From an uncultured Prevotellaceae bacterium (GTDB taxonomy: Bacteria; Bacteroidota; Bacteroidia; Bacteroidales; Bacteroidaceae), in NCBI GenBank assembly GCA_946624335.1, contig CAMOSA010000056.1, positions 1 to 13,289 of the forward strand: a stretch of DNA of 13,289 nt, written 5' to 3'. Under the pieces are notes generated by a model that was not told the origin of the DNA, did not search any database, and worked only from the letters and a program-made list of their open reading frames with translations. Below, piece after piece: positions 7,486 through 13,173 of this stretch. The translations under genes and the position numbers were made by a program. Position 1 is the stretch's first letter. Each line of letters begins with the position of its first letter.

Positions 7486-7567
7486 GACGAGTTAACGAGT
7501 TGACAAGCCGACCAACTGATCACTGACGTGCGCAGCTCGTCTACTCGTTAACTGGTCAACTCGTCTA
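7486..7567. repeat. Inverted pair of octamer arrays in the acpP-fabF spacer
   Basis: On the left, GACGAGTT and AACGAGTT (7486-7501) are followed by decayed units GACAAGCC, GACCAACT (to 7517). On the right, four octamers occur in the opposite sense: CTCGTCTA, CTCGTTAA, CTGGTCAA, CTCGTCTA (7536-7567). The two sides are complementary, for example GACGAGTTAACGAG on the left against 13 of 14 positions on the right. In the acpP-fabF mRNA they could fold into one long hairpin with a loop of roughly 30-40 bases. Such a structure could set the ratio of the very abundant acyl carrier protein to FabF. Confidence 0.75.
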
Positions 7568-7612
7568 CTTAAAATAACGTTCTAATGTGTCACCCGTGGG
7601 GTGTTGACTTGC

Positions 7613-7846
7613 TTACTGATGGTCTACGATATAGGCGATGGCGTCGCCGACAGTGGTGATCTTCTCAGCCTCGTCGTCGGGGATGGTGATGCCGAACTCC
7701 TTCTCGAACTCCATGATGAGCTCGACAGTGTCGAGGGAATCAGCACCGAGGTCGCCGGTGAAGCTCTTTTCTGCACTTACTTCTGATGCATCAACGCCAA
7801 GCTTGTCGACGATGATATCCTTTACTTTGCTTTCAATTTCAGTCAT
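7613..7846 (-). CDS. acpP: Acyl carrier protein
   Basis: This 77-residue, strongly acidic protein carries growing acyl chains on a phosphopantetheine arm in fatty acid synthesis. The attachment site is Ser37 in GADSLDTVELIMEFEKEFG, the standard four-helix ACP motif. The start at 7846 (MTEIESKVKDIIVDKLGV) gives the family's usual length; an extension to 7903 would overlap the promoter. It is the first gene of the acpP-fabF-rnc cluster. Its leader is about 50 bases, A/T-rich, and without a strong Shine-Dalgarno sequence. Confidence 0.97.
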   Translation of the reverse strand: MTEIESKVKDIIVDKLGVDASEVSAEKSFTGDLGADSLDTVELIMEFEKEFGITIPDDEAEKITTVGDAIAYIVDHQ

Positions 7847-7900
7847 AGTTTTGATGATTAAAATGATGTATTTAGAAATTTCACTTCGTTTTTCAGGGTG

Positions 7901-7932
7901 CAAAGGTCGTATAATTTATTCAATCTGCCAAA
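7901..7932 (-). promoter_or_regulatory. Promoter of acpP-fabF-rnc
   Basis: On the - strand, TTTG (7929-7932) is followed after 20 bases by GACCTTTG (7901-7908). This matches the Bacteroidetes -33/-7 pattern except for the first two bases of the -7 element (GA for TA). It places transcription start about 45-50 bases ahead of the acpP ATG. Confidence 0.62.
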
Positions 7933-7954
7933 AAAAGAAGCGAAAAAGTGTGTT

Positions 7955-7966
7955 TTTGTGCACAAA
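7955..7966. promoter_or_regulatory. 12-bp perfect palindrome upstream of the acpP promoter
   Basis: TTTGTGCACAAA is perfectly self-complementary and is centred about 30 bases upstream of the -33 element of acpP. The position and symmetry suit a dimeric regulator acting on the fatty acid synthesis genes. No known Bacteroidetes operator with this sequence comes to mind, so this is only a candidate. Confidence 0.35.
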
Positions 7967-8019
7967 GGGGCCATCTGTGTGCAAAATATGTGTGTTCAAA
8001 GGCTCTCCTGATGACTTTT

Positions 8020-9057
8020 TTACACTCGCTCGCGGCGCAGGGGATAGCTGCCTCGCTGCTGCTCGAAGGTCTCGGGCGAGGCTTTCAGGAGCGAGCTGTC
8101 GCGCCGTGGATCGTAGAGCTGCAGCGCCACGTCGTCCGGCGCGGTGGCGGTGACAGTGCCCTCAGGCAGCGACGGCGGCGTGATGTCGAAGGTCATCGGG
8201 CGACCCAGGTAGTGGCAGATCGCGGTCAGCGCCATGCGCGTAGCGTTGGCTTTGCCGTCGGCGCTGTAGCCCGCGATGTGCGGGGTGCCTATATATACCT
8301 TATTTAATAGGTCACGGCGGATGTGCGGCTCGCCCTCCCAGGTGTCCAGGACGACGTCGCCGACGGCGCCCGTCGCCATGGCTGCCAGCAGCGCCTCTTC
8401 GTCCACGAGGCCCCCGCGGCCGGCGTTGATGAGCACCGGGCGCCGCCGCATCAGCCTGAAGGCATCGGCGTCGATGAGGTGGCGGGTAGGGTAGGGGGCG
8501 GCGGTCGTCAGCGGCGTGTGCAGGCTGATGATGTCCGCGTCGGCCAGCAGCTGCGCCAGCGGCGTCCAGGGCATAGCTCCGGGCAGGCGGTCGCCGGCAG
8601 CCTCGCGTGGCGGGTCGTTCAGCAACAGGCGGCCGACGCCCAGGCGACGTGCGGCCGTCACCACGGCCGTGCCCACATGGCCGACGCCGACGATGCCCAG
8701 TGTGCTGCCGCTGAGGTCCAGACCACGCTCGCGTTGCAGCACTAGCAGGCTGCTCGCGACGTACTGCGCCACGCTCGTAGCATTGCAGCCCGGGCAGTTG
8801 TGCCACTCGATGCCGGCCGCGTCGAGGTACGCCGTGTCCAGATGGTCGAAGCCGATCGTGGCCGTCACCACCAGCTGCACGCTGCTGCCGTCGAGCAGGG
8901 CGCGGTCGCAGCGAGTCCGTGTACGCACGACCAGGATTGTGGCGTCGCGCACGTCGGAGGGGCTGATGGCCGCTCCAGCCTTCACGACGACGTCGTCTGC
9001 CAGCGCGTGCAGCGCCGGCAGGATATAGGGTATCTTGTCATCTACGACAATCTTCAT
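8020..9057 (-). CDS. pdxB: 4-phosphoerythronate dehydrogenase
   Basis: This 345-residue enzyme oxidises 4-phosphoerythronate in the DXP-dependent pathway to pyridoxal phosphate, in the cytoplasm. It is a D-2-hydroxyacid dehydrogenase. The NAD-binding loop is GIVGVGHVGTAV (121-132), with Asp148 in LLLNDPP at the end of the second strand. Catalytic residues are Arg214 (NAGRGGLVDE), Glu243 (WEGEP) and His260 (IGTPHIAGYS). The GTPHIAGYSADGKA sequence after the catalytic His is characteristic of PdxB rather than of SerA. It is somewhat shorter than the E. coli enzyme in the C-terminal dimerisation part, which I think is normal for this phylum. It is 173 bases upstream of acpP and lies downstream of an array of 22-bp-spaced dyads that fills its upstream region. 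No Bacteroidetes-type promoter is evident. Confidence 0.92.
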   Translation of the reverse strand: MKIVVDDKIPYILPALHALADDVVVKAGAAISPSDVRDATILVVRTRTRCDRALLDGSSVQLVVTATIGFDHLDTAYLDAAGIEWHNCPGCNATSVAQYVASSLLVLQRERGLDLSGSTLGIVGVGHVGTAVVTAARRLGVGRLLLNDPPREAAGDRLPGAMPWTPLAQLLADADIISLHTPLTTAAPYPTRHLIDADAFRLMRRRPVLINAGRGGLVDEEALLAAMATGAVGDVVLDTWEGEPHIRRDLLNKVYIGTPHIAGYSADGKANATRMALTAICHYLGRPMTFDITPPSLPEGTVTATAPDDVALQLYDPRRDSSLLKASPETFEQQRGSYPLRRERV

Positions 9058-9124
9058 GGCTTACAGATAGCTTTTCGTGAGTAATCGATGAATAATCCTT
9101 GACCCAAGCGACTCTTCGATGTCA

Positions 9125-9314
9125 CCTAGGTAACTTGCCGTTAACCTATAGGGGACTTGCCGTTAACCCTTAGAGGACTTGCCGTTAACCCTTAGGGGAC
9201 TTGCCGCTAACCCTTAGGGGACTTGCCGCTAACCCCTATAGGTAACTTCGTTTACCCTCTTAAGAGGGTCGCCTTACCCTCCTAAGAGGGTTTGATTCAC
9301 CCTTCTAAGAGGGT
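9125..9314. repeat. Array of nine dyads at 21-23 bp spacing between murF and pdxB
   Basis: The left part repeats a 22-bp unit containing ACTTGCCGYTAAC: copies begin at 9133, 9155, 9177, 9199 and 9221, exactly 22 bases apart. Between copies lie short dyads: CCTAGG, CCTATAGG, CCTTAGAGG, CCCTTAGGGG (twice) and CCTATAGG. The right part changes linker but keeps the beat with larger dyads: ACCCTCTTAAGAGGGT (9254-9269, perfect), then ACCCTCCTAAGAGGGT (9276) and ACCCTTCTAAGAGGGT (9299). Dyad centres are at about 9127, 9148, 9171, 9193, 9215, 9238, 9261, 9283 and 9306. The rest of the 277-base spacer (9058-9124 and 9315-9334) holds nothing recognisable. Confidence 0.9.
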
Positions 9315-9334
9315 CAAAGCTACCAGCGATACGC

Positions 9335-10702
9335 TTACAGCTCGTCGGGCAGCTGGTGCAGCTTGGTGCCGTTTGATCCCTTGATCAGGATGAGCCACCC
9401 GTTGGGCGCCTCTGCCCTGATAGCCTCTTTGGCCGCTTCCACGTCCTTGAAGCATCGCACCTCGGTGCCGGCAGGCGGCGTCATGCCCTGCAGCGCTGTC
9501 TCGAAATGTTCGCCCACGAACCATGCCCGCTGGACATCGGTCCGGCACGCTGCGCTGCCTATCGCCTTCGCCGCCACCGTCCGGTGCGCCGCCTCGCTCT
9601 CCTTGCCCAGCTCCCGCATGTCGCCCAGGATGACCATCTTGTGCGTATGTTCGATGCGCGAGAAATTGTCCAGGGCGGCCATCATCGATGTCAGGTTGGC
9701 ATTGTAGGCGTCGACGATCAGCTCGTTGCCGGCCGTGCGGCGGTACTCCGAGCGACCCAGGCTCGGGTGGTAGCTCGACAGGGCGTGGTCGATGTCCGAC
9801 GCAGCGACGCCGAAATGCAGGCCGACCGCCACGGCGGCCAACACATTATCTATATTATAGTCGCCGATGAGCTGTGTCGTCACCTCATGATCGTCGCCGT
9901 CGTCACCGCGCCAACGGAAGCGCAGCATCGGTTCGCACGCCACGACAGCGCCCCGGCAGACCCATTCGGGTTGCGCTTCGGCGTCGTGACCGTAGACGAG
10001 GCACCTTTCGTCCGTCAGGTCTAAGGCCCGTTCGCTGAGCATAGCGCGCAGGTCCTGGCTGCTGCCGTTCACGAAGAGGTGCGCCGAAGGCTTCTGGATG
10101 AGGTAGTCGTACAGCTCGCCTTTCGTGCGCTTGACGCCTTCGAACGAGCCGAAACCTTCCAGATGGGCACGCCCCACGTTCGTCACCAGCCCGTAGTCGG
10201 GCTGCACGATCTGTGTCAGCAGGGCTATCTCGCCGGGGTGGTTGGCGCCCGTCTCGATGATGGCCACCTCGTCCTCCGGACGAAGGCGCAGCAACGTCAA
10301 CGGTACGCCGATATGGTTGTTCAGGTTGCCCTGAGTGTACAGCACACGGTAGCGCTCGCCCAGCACGGCCGCCAGCAGCTCCTTCGTCGTCGTCTTGCCG
10401 TTGGTGCCCGTCACCTGTACGACAGGCCCGCGGAAGCTGCGCCGGTGGCGTGCCGCCAACGCCTGCAGGGCCTGCAGCACGTCGGGCACCAGCACGTAGC
10501 GGCTGTCACCCTCCACGACCACTTCGGCATCGTCGACGACAGCGATGGCACAACCCTCCGCCAGCGCCTTGGCGGCAAAGCGGTTGCCGTCGAACGACTC
10601 GCCCCTCAGGGCAAAGAACATACTACCCTCCGGACAGCGACGGCTGTCGGTCGTCACCGTCGGGTGCGAGAGGTATAATTCATACAAACTTTCTGTGTCC
10701 AT
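9335..10702 (-). CDS. murF: UDP-N-acetylmuramoyl-tripeptide--D-alanyl-D-alanine ligase
   Basis: This 455-residue cytoplasmic ligase adds D-Ala-D-Ala to the UDP-MurNAc-tripeptide, the last cytoplasmic step in making the peptidoglycan pentapeptide. Domain 1 (about 1-88) has the TDSRRCPEGSMFFALRGESFDG uracil-binding region. The ATP loop is VTGTNGKTTTKELL (97-110). The central domain continues with GNLNNHIGVPLTLL (125-138), ETGANHPGEI and NVGRAHLEGFGS, plus the Lys (191 or 194) region of the carbamylated lysine. Domain 3 has DAYNANLTSM (331-340), GDMRELG (360-366) and a C-terminal LIKGSNG. Length and motif order are normal. It stands alone, divergent from folP. Its neighbours in other bacteria (murE, mraY and others) are not here. 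Confidence 0.96.
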   Translation of the reverse strand: MDTESLYELYLSHPTVTTDSRRCPEGSMFFALRGESFDGNRFAAKALAEGCAIAVVDDAEVVVEGDSRYVLVPDVLQALQALAARHRRSFRGPVVQVTGTNGKTTTKELLAAVLGERYRVLYTQGNLNNHIGVPLTLLRLRPEDEVAIIETGANHPGEIALLTQIVQPDYGLVTNVGRAHLEGFGSFEGVKRTKGELYDYLIQKPSAHLFVNGSSQDLRAMLSERALDLTDERCLVYGHDAEAQPEWVCRGAVVACEPMLRFRWRGDDGDDHEVTTQLIGDYNIDNVLAAVAVGLHFGVAASDIDHALSSYHPSLGRSEYRRTAGNELIVDAYNANLTSMMAALDNFSRIEHTHKMVILGDMRELGKESEAAHRTVAAKAIGSAACRTDVQRAWFVGEHFETALQGMTPPAGTEVRCFKDVEAAKEAIRAEAPNGWLILIKGSNGTKLHQLPDEL

Positions 10703-10728
10703 AATGCGTTTTCGTTTCTTTTCGGCCG

Positions 10729-10736
10729 CAAAAGTA
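10729..10736 (-). promoter_or_regulatory. Putative -7 element of murF
   Basis: On the - strand this reads TACTTTTG, fitting TAnnTTTG, 26 bases before the murF ATG. No canonical TTTG is seen 19-21 bases upstream; that position falls inside the heptamer array 10744-10799. Confidence 0.45.
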
Positions 10737-10743
10737 CAAAAAA

Positions 10744-10799
10744 CTCTAAACTTTAATCATTAAACCCGAAACTTTCAATCCATAACTCTCAACTTTTTT
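10744..10799. repeat. Eight-unit degenerate heptamer array between the murF and folP promoter elements
   Basis: Eight consecutive 7-base units without an indel: CTCTAAA, CTTTAAT, CATTAAA, CCCGAAA, CTTTCAA, TCCATAA, CTCTCAA, CTTTTTT. The consensus (C, Y, Y, T, M, A, A) resembles that of the CCCTAAA/CCCTCAA array at 12063-12188. It starts 7 bases after the murF -7 element and stops 1 base before the TATCTTTG on the + strand. It therefore supplies the -33 and spacer regions of both divergent promoters. Confidence 0.7.
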
Positions 10800-10800
10800 A

Positions 10801-10808
10801 TATCTTTG
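10801..10808 (+). promoter_or_regulatory. Putative -7 element for folP-cdaA
   Basis: TATCTTTG fits TAnnTTTG exactly. The best upstream match is TTTC at 10773-10776, 24 bases away, so the -33 is poor. If used, the folP leader would be about 180 bases. It would hold GATCATTG repeats, a possible stem GATCATTG/CAAATGATC (about 10869-10909), and the heptamer array 10920-10998. Confidence 0.4.
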
Positions 10809-10919
10809 CCCCGCAAACCACCCAGCATCCCCGACACAGCCGCCCAATCGCAGCCGGAAAAGGGGAGAGATCATTGATCATTGTCAATTCATAATTTGGT
10901 CAAATGATCCGTGGTGCAT

Positions 10920-10998
10920 TGGTAAATGGTAAAATGCTTTGATGCTAAATGGTAAATAGTAAATGGTAAATTGTAAATAGTAAATAGTAAATGTTTTG
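10920..10998 (+). repeat. TGGTAAA-type heptamer array running up to the folP start codon
   Basis: Units TGGTAAA, TGGTAAA (10920-10933) are followed by a 9-base interruption. Then come TGCTAAA, TGGTAAA, TAGTAAA, TGGTAAA, TTGTAAA, TAGTAAA, TAGTAAA (10943-10991) and the divergent unit TGTTTTG, directly followed by the folP ATG at 10999. The array takes the place of any ribosome binding site. The interruption reads ATGCTTTGATGCTAA and nearly repeats ATGTTTTGATGGTAA at the true start, so the start region appears to have been duplicated with the array. Confidence 0.85.
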
Positions 10999-12075
10999 AT
11001 GGTAAGTAATAGTATTAGCATCGCCGGCCGTCTGTTTGACTTCTCAGAGCCGCAAGTGATGGGCATCATCAACGTGACGCCCGATTCCTTCTATGCGCCC
11101 AGCCGCACCCCTCTGTCTGACGACACCTCGTCTGCTGGTACTTCCATTGCTGCCTCCCCCTCTGGTCCTGCTTCCATTGCAGCCTCCCCTTCCCCCTCTG
11201 CCTCTGCCTCCTCCCTCCTCCTTTCGCGTGCTGAGGCACTGCTGCGTCAGGGTGCCACTATGCTCGATGTCGGTGCCTGCAGCACCCGTCCCGGCTCCGC
11301 CCCCGTCCCTTCCGACGAGGAGTGGCAGCGCCTCGATGCCGCCTTCACCGCCCTCGCTCCCCTCCGCGAAGCCCATCCCGACCTCATCATCAGCGTCGAC
11401 ACCTTCCGTGCCGACATCGCCCGTCGCTGCGTCCTTGAGCACGGCGTGCACATCATCAATGACATCTCCGCCGGCGACCTCGATCCCGCCATGTTCCCCA
11501 CCGTCGCCGACCTCCGCGTCCCCTACGTCCTCACCCATAACCCCTCCGGCACTATTCCCGCCGTCCCCCCTTCCCCCTCCGTCCCCTCCCTTTCCCCCTC
11601 CTCTCCCTCTTCCCCTTCCCTTTCCCCCTCCCCTTTCCCCTCCTCTCCCTTAGTGACTGTGCCCGGCGGTTTTCCCGCCGGGGCCTCCCCCTCCTCCCCC
11701 TCCGCCGACTACCTCCCCTCTGTCGCCCGCTTCTTTGCCGACCGTCTGCAGCGCCTCTATTCCCTTGGCGTCACCGATGTCATCCTCGACCCCGGCTTCG
11801 GCTTCGGCAAGACCATCGAGCAGAACTACGCCCTCTTCCGCCATCTCGGCGACCTTATCCGCCTCTTCCCCGACAACCCCATGCTCGTCGGCGTATCACG
11901 CAAATCCATGATCTGGCGCCTGCTCGGCATCACCCCCGACGAAGCCCTCAACGGCACCACCGTCCTCAATACCCTCGCCCTTAACGCCGGAGCCCATATC
12001 CTCCGCGTCCACGACGTCCTGCCGGCCGTCGAAGCCGTCCGTCTCTGCCAAATGGTCAATCCCCCTCACCCCTAA
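10999..12075 (+). CDS. folP: Dihydropteroate synthase with two low-complexity insertions
   Basis: This 358-residue enzyme joins para-aminobenzoate to the pterin diphosphate in folate synthesis and is the sulfonamide target. Core motifs are MGIINVTPDSFY (21-32), LDVGACSTRPGS (89-100), SVDTFRADIA (132-141), NDISAGD (154-160), DPGFGFGKTIEQNYALF (264-280), GVSRKSM (298-304) and ILRVHDV (334-340). The usual length is about 280-290. The excess is two Ser/Pro/Ala-rich inserts: about 37-74, with a 10-residue repeat SIAASPSGPA/SIAASPSPSA, and about 186-236, almost pure Ser/Pro. The usual MHMxG-type motif after strand 5 reads LTHNPSG (178-184). I use the ATG at 10999; the in-frame TTG one codon earlier is less likely. 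The stop codon lies inside the CCCTAAA array. Probably transcribed with cdaA. Confidence 0.92.
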   Translation: MVSNSISIAGRLFDFSEPQVMGIINVTPDSFYAPSRTPLSDDTSSAGTSIAASPSGPASIAASPSPSASASSLLLSRAEALLRQGATMLDVGACSTRPGSAPVPSDEEWQRLDAAFTALAPLREAHPDLIISVDTFRADIARRCVLEHGVHIINDISAGDLDPAMFPTVADLRVPYVLTHNPSGTIPAVPPSPSVPSLSPSSPSSPSLSPSPFPSSPLVTVPGGFPAGASPSSPSADYLPSVARFFADRLQRLYSLGVTDVILDPGFGFGKTIEQNYALFRHLGDLIRLFPDNPMLVGVSRKSMIWRLLGITPDEALNGTTVLNTLALNAGAHILRVHDVLPAVEAVRLCQMVNPPHP

Positions 12076-12188
12076 ACCCTCACCCCTAAACCCTCACCCC
12101 TCAACCCTAACCCCTCAACCCTAAACCCTCACCCCTAAACCCTCAACCCTAAACCCTCACCCATAAACCCTCACCCCTCATCCCTCCC
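12063..12188 (+). repeat. 18-unit telomere-like heptamer array filling the folP-cdaA spacer
   Basis: Eighteen 7-base units sit in unbroken phase (126 bases, no indel). They are mainly CCCTAAA, CCCTCAC and CCCTCAA, with single variants CCCTAAC, CCATAAA, CCCTCAT and CCCTCCC. The array begins within the last codons of folP, contains its TAA stop (12073-12075), and ends 2 bases before the cdaA ATG. The opposite strand carries GGG every 7 bases with 4-base spacers (GGG-TTTA/GTGA), a pattern able to form G-quadruplexes. Confidence 0.95.
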
Positions 12189-12190
12189 GT

Positions 12191-12958
12191 ATGTTCTTCT
12201 CCTTCGGCATAAAAGACATCATTGACATCCTCCTTGTAGCCCTCCTGCTCTATTACGGCTACCGTCTGATGAAGGAGTCACGCTCGCTCAACATCTTCTT
12301 CGGCGTGCTCGTCTTCGTCGTCTTCTGGCTCTTCGTCTCGCAGATCCTTGAGATGCGCCTCCTCGGCACCCTCCTCGACCGCATCGTCAGCGTCGGCGCC
12401 ATCGCCCTGCTCATCCTCTTCCAGGAGGAGATCCGCAAGTTCTTCTACAATATAGGCACCCATGAGCGCGTCCGCTCCGTCGTCCGCTACTTCAGCGGCG
12501 AGGAGAAGCAGACACACACCCGCGAGGACATCATACCCATCGTCATGGCCTGCCTCTCCATGTCTAAGCAGAAAGTAGGGGCCCTCATCGTCGTGCAGCG
12601 ATCCCTGCCCCTCAACGACTTTATACGTTCCGGAGAGCTCATCGACGCCAAGATCTCGCAGCGGCTCATCGAGAACATCTTCTTCAAGAACTCGCCCCTG
12701 CACGATGGCGGCATGATCATCTCACACAAGCGCATCACCGCCGCCGGCTGCATCCTCCCCGTGGCCCACGACCTGAATATGCCCAAGGAGCTCGGCCTGC
12801 GTCACCGCGCCGCCATGGGCATCAGCCAGGAGACCGATGCCCTCGCCATCGTCGTCAGCGAAGAGACAGGCAACATCTCCGTCGCCTTCCGAGGCAACTT
12901 CCAGCTGAACATCTCCGCCGAGGACCTCGAACGCATACTCACCGACGACGCCTTCTAA
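12191..12958 (+). CDS. cdaA: Diadenylate cyclase, membrane-bound
   Basis: This 255-residue protein makes cyclic di-AMP from two ATP; the messenger controls potassium, osmolyte and cell-wall balance in many bacteria. Three hydrophobic segments lie at about 10-25, 33-50 and 64-78, with the short cytoplasmic helices of CdaA/DacA between and after them. The DAC (DisA_N) domain covers about 95-245. The catalytic motif is LHDGGMII (170-177), with DGG where many relatives have DGA. The second motif is GLRHRAAMGISQETDALAIVVSEETG (202-227), with R204-H-R206. Pairing with folP is familiar in Bacteroidetes and Chlamydiae; the ybbR/cdaR and glmM neighbours of Firmicutes are absent. The start directly follows the heptamer array and has no Shine-Dalgarno sequence. 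The intact Arg-His-Arg and Asp-Gly suggest an active enzyme. Confidence 0.95.
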   Translation: MFFSFGIKDIIDILLVALLLYYGYRLMKESRSLNIFFGVLVFVVFWLFVSQILEMRLLGTLLDRIVSVGAIALLILFQEEIRKFFYNIGTHERVRSVVRYFSGEEKQTHTREDIIPIVMACLSMSKQKVGALIVVQRSLPLNDFIRSGELIDAKISQRLIENIFFKNSPLHDGGMIISHKRITAAGCILPVAHDLNMPKELGLRHRAAMGISQETDALAIVVSEETGNISVAFRGNFQLNISAEDLERILTDDAF

Positions 12959-12962
12959 ACAG

Positions 12963-12994
12963 CAGAAAGCCGCCATTTCGGCGGCTTTCTGTTG
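12963..12994 (+). terminator. Intrinsic terminator after cdaA
   Basis: CAGAAAGCCGCC (12963-12974) and GGCGGCTTTCTG (12980-12991) form a 12-bp perfect stem with loop ATTTC, 4 bases after the cdaA stop. The GC-rich core and T-rich descending arm suit an intrinsic terminator ending the folP-cdaA transcript. The A-rich ascending arm could also stop transcription from the right. Confidence 0.85.
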
Positions 12995-13002
12995 TCTAGA
13001 AT

Positions 13003-13058
13003 GACGAGTGACGAGTGACGAGTGATTAATGACGAATGACGAATGATGAATGACGAAT
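13003..13058. repeat. GACGAGT/GACGAAT heptamer array, left member of an inverted pair
   Basis: Eight unbroken heptamers: GACGAGT three times, GATTAAT, GACGAAT twice, GATGAAT, GACGAAT. It starts about 10 bases after the cdaA terminator. The same units, in the opposite orientation, form the array at 13174-13243. Confidence 0.92.
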
Positions 13059-13065
13059 TAATATT

Positions 13066-13141
13066 ACTTGTGAGTCAAGGGCTGACTTGTGAGTCAAGAG
13101 CTAAGAACGAGCGTTCAAGGATAAGGTTACGGAACCTTGAA
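13066..13141. repeat. Spacer between the inverted arrays: direct repeat and alternative hairpins
   Basis: ACTTGTGAGTCAAG occurs at 13066-13079 and again at 13085-13098, 19 bases apart. Each copy can form a small CTTG/CAAG hairpin. It is followed by TTCAAGG (13114-13120) and CCTTGAA (13135-13141), which compete with the tighter hairpin AAGGTT-ACGG-AACCTT (13123-13138). No open reading frame of note covers 12959-13255, so this spacer of about 300 bases holds the terminator, repeats and hairpins only. Confidence 0.7.
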
Positions 13142-13173
13142 GGATACTTTTGTTTATCACTTTTCACTCCTTC

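Noticed and set aside
9125..9314. CRISPR array
   Set aside because: The whole unit repeats every 22 bp with no variable spacers, and no cas genes are near.
9125..9314. Set of rho-independent terminators after murF
   Set aside because: The hairpins are short (6-8 bp), three in a row, and none is followed by a T-run on the - strand. The regular 22-bp spacing across unlike units is better described as an array.
10996..10998. TTG as the folP start codon
   Set aside because: An in-frame ATG follows directly at 10999 and is the simpler choice. The TTG belongs to the last degenerate repeat unit.
10884..11072. 62-codon - strand frame rich in Ile/Tyr/Leu between murF and folP
   Set aside because: Its sequence is the translation of the TTTACCA-type heptamers plus antisense of folP. 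It has no start signal or family resemblance.
11044..11538. - strand frame of 164 codons opposite folP
   Set aside because: Gly/Glu/Asp-rich antisense of the Pro/Ser-coding repeats; folP motifs on the + strand are clear.
12063..12188. True telomere or replicon end
   Set aside because: Genes continue on both sides with normal spacing and orientation, and the array contains a stop codon used by folP. The likeness to TTTAGGG is in the unit only.
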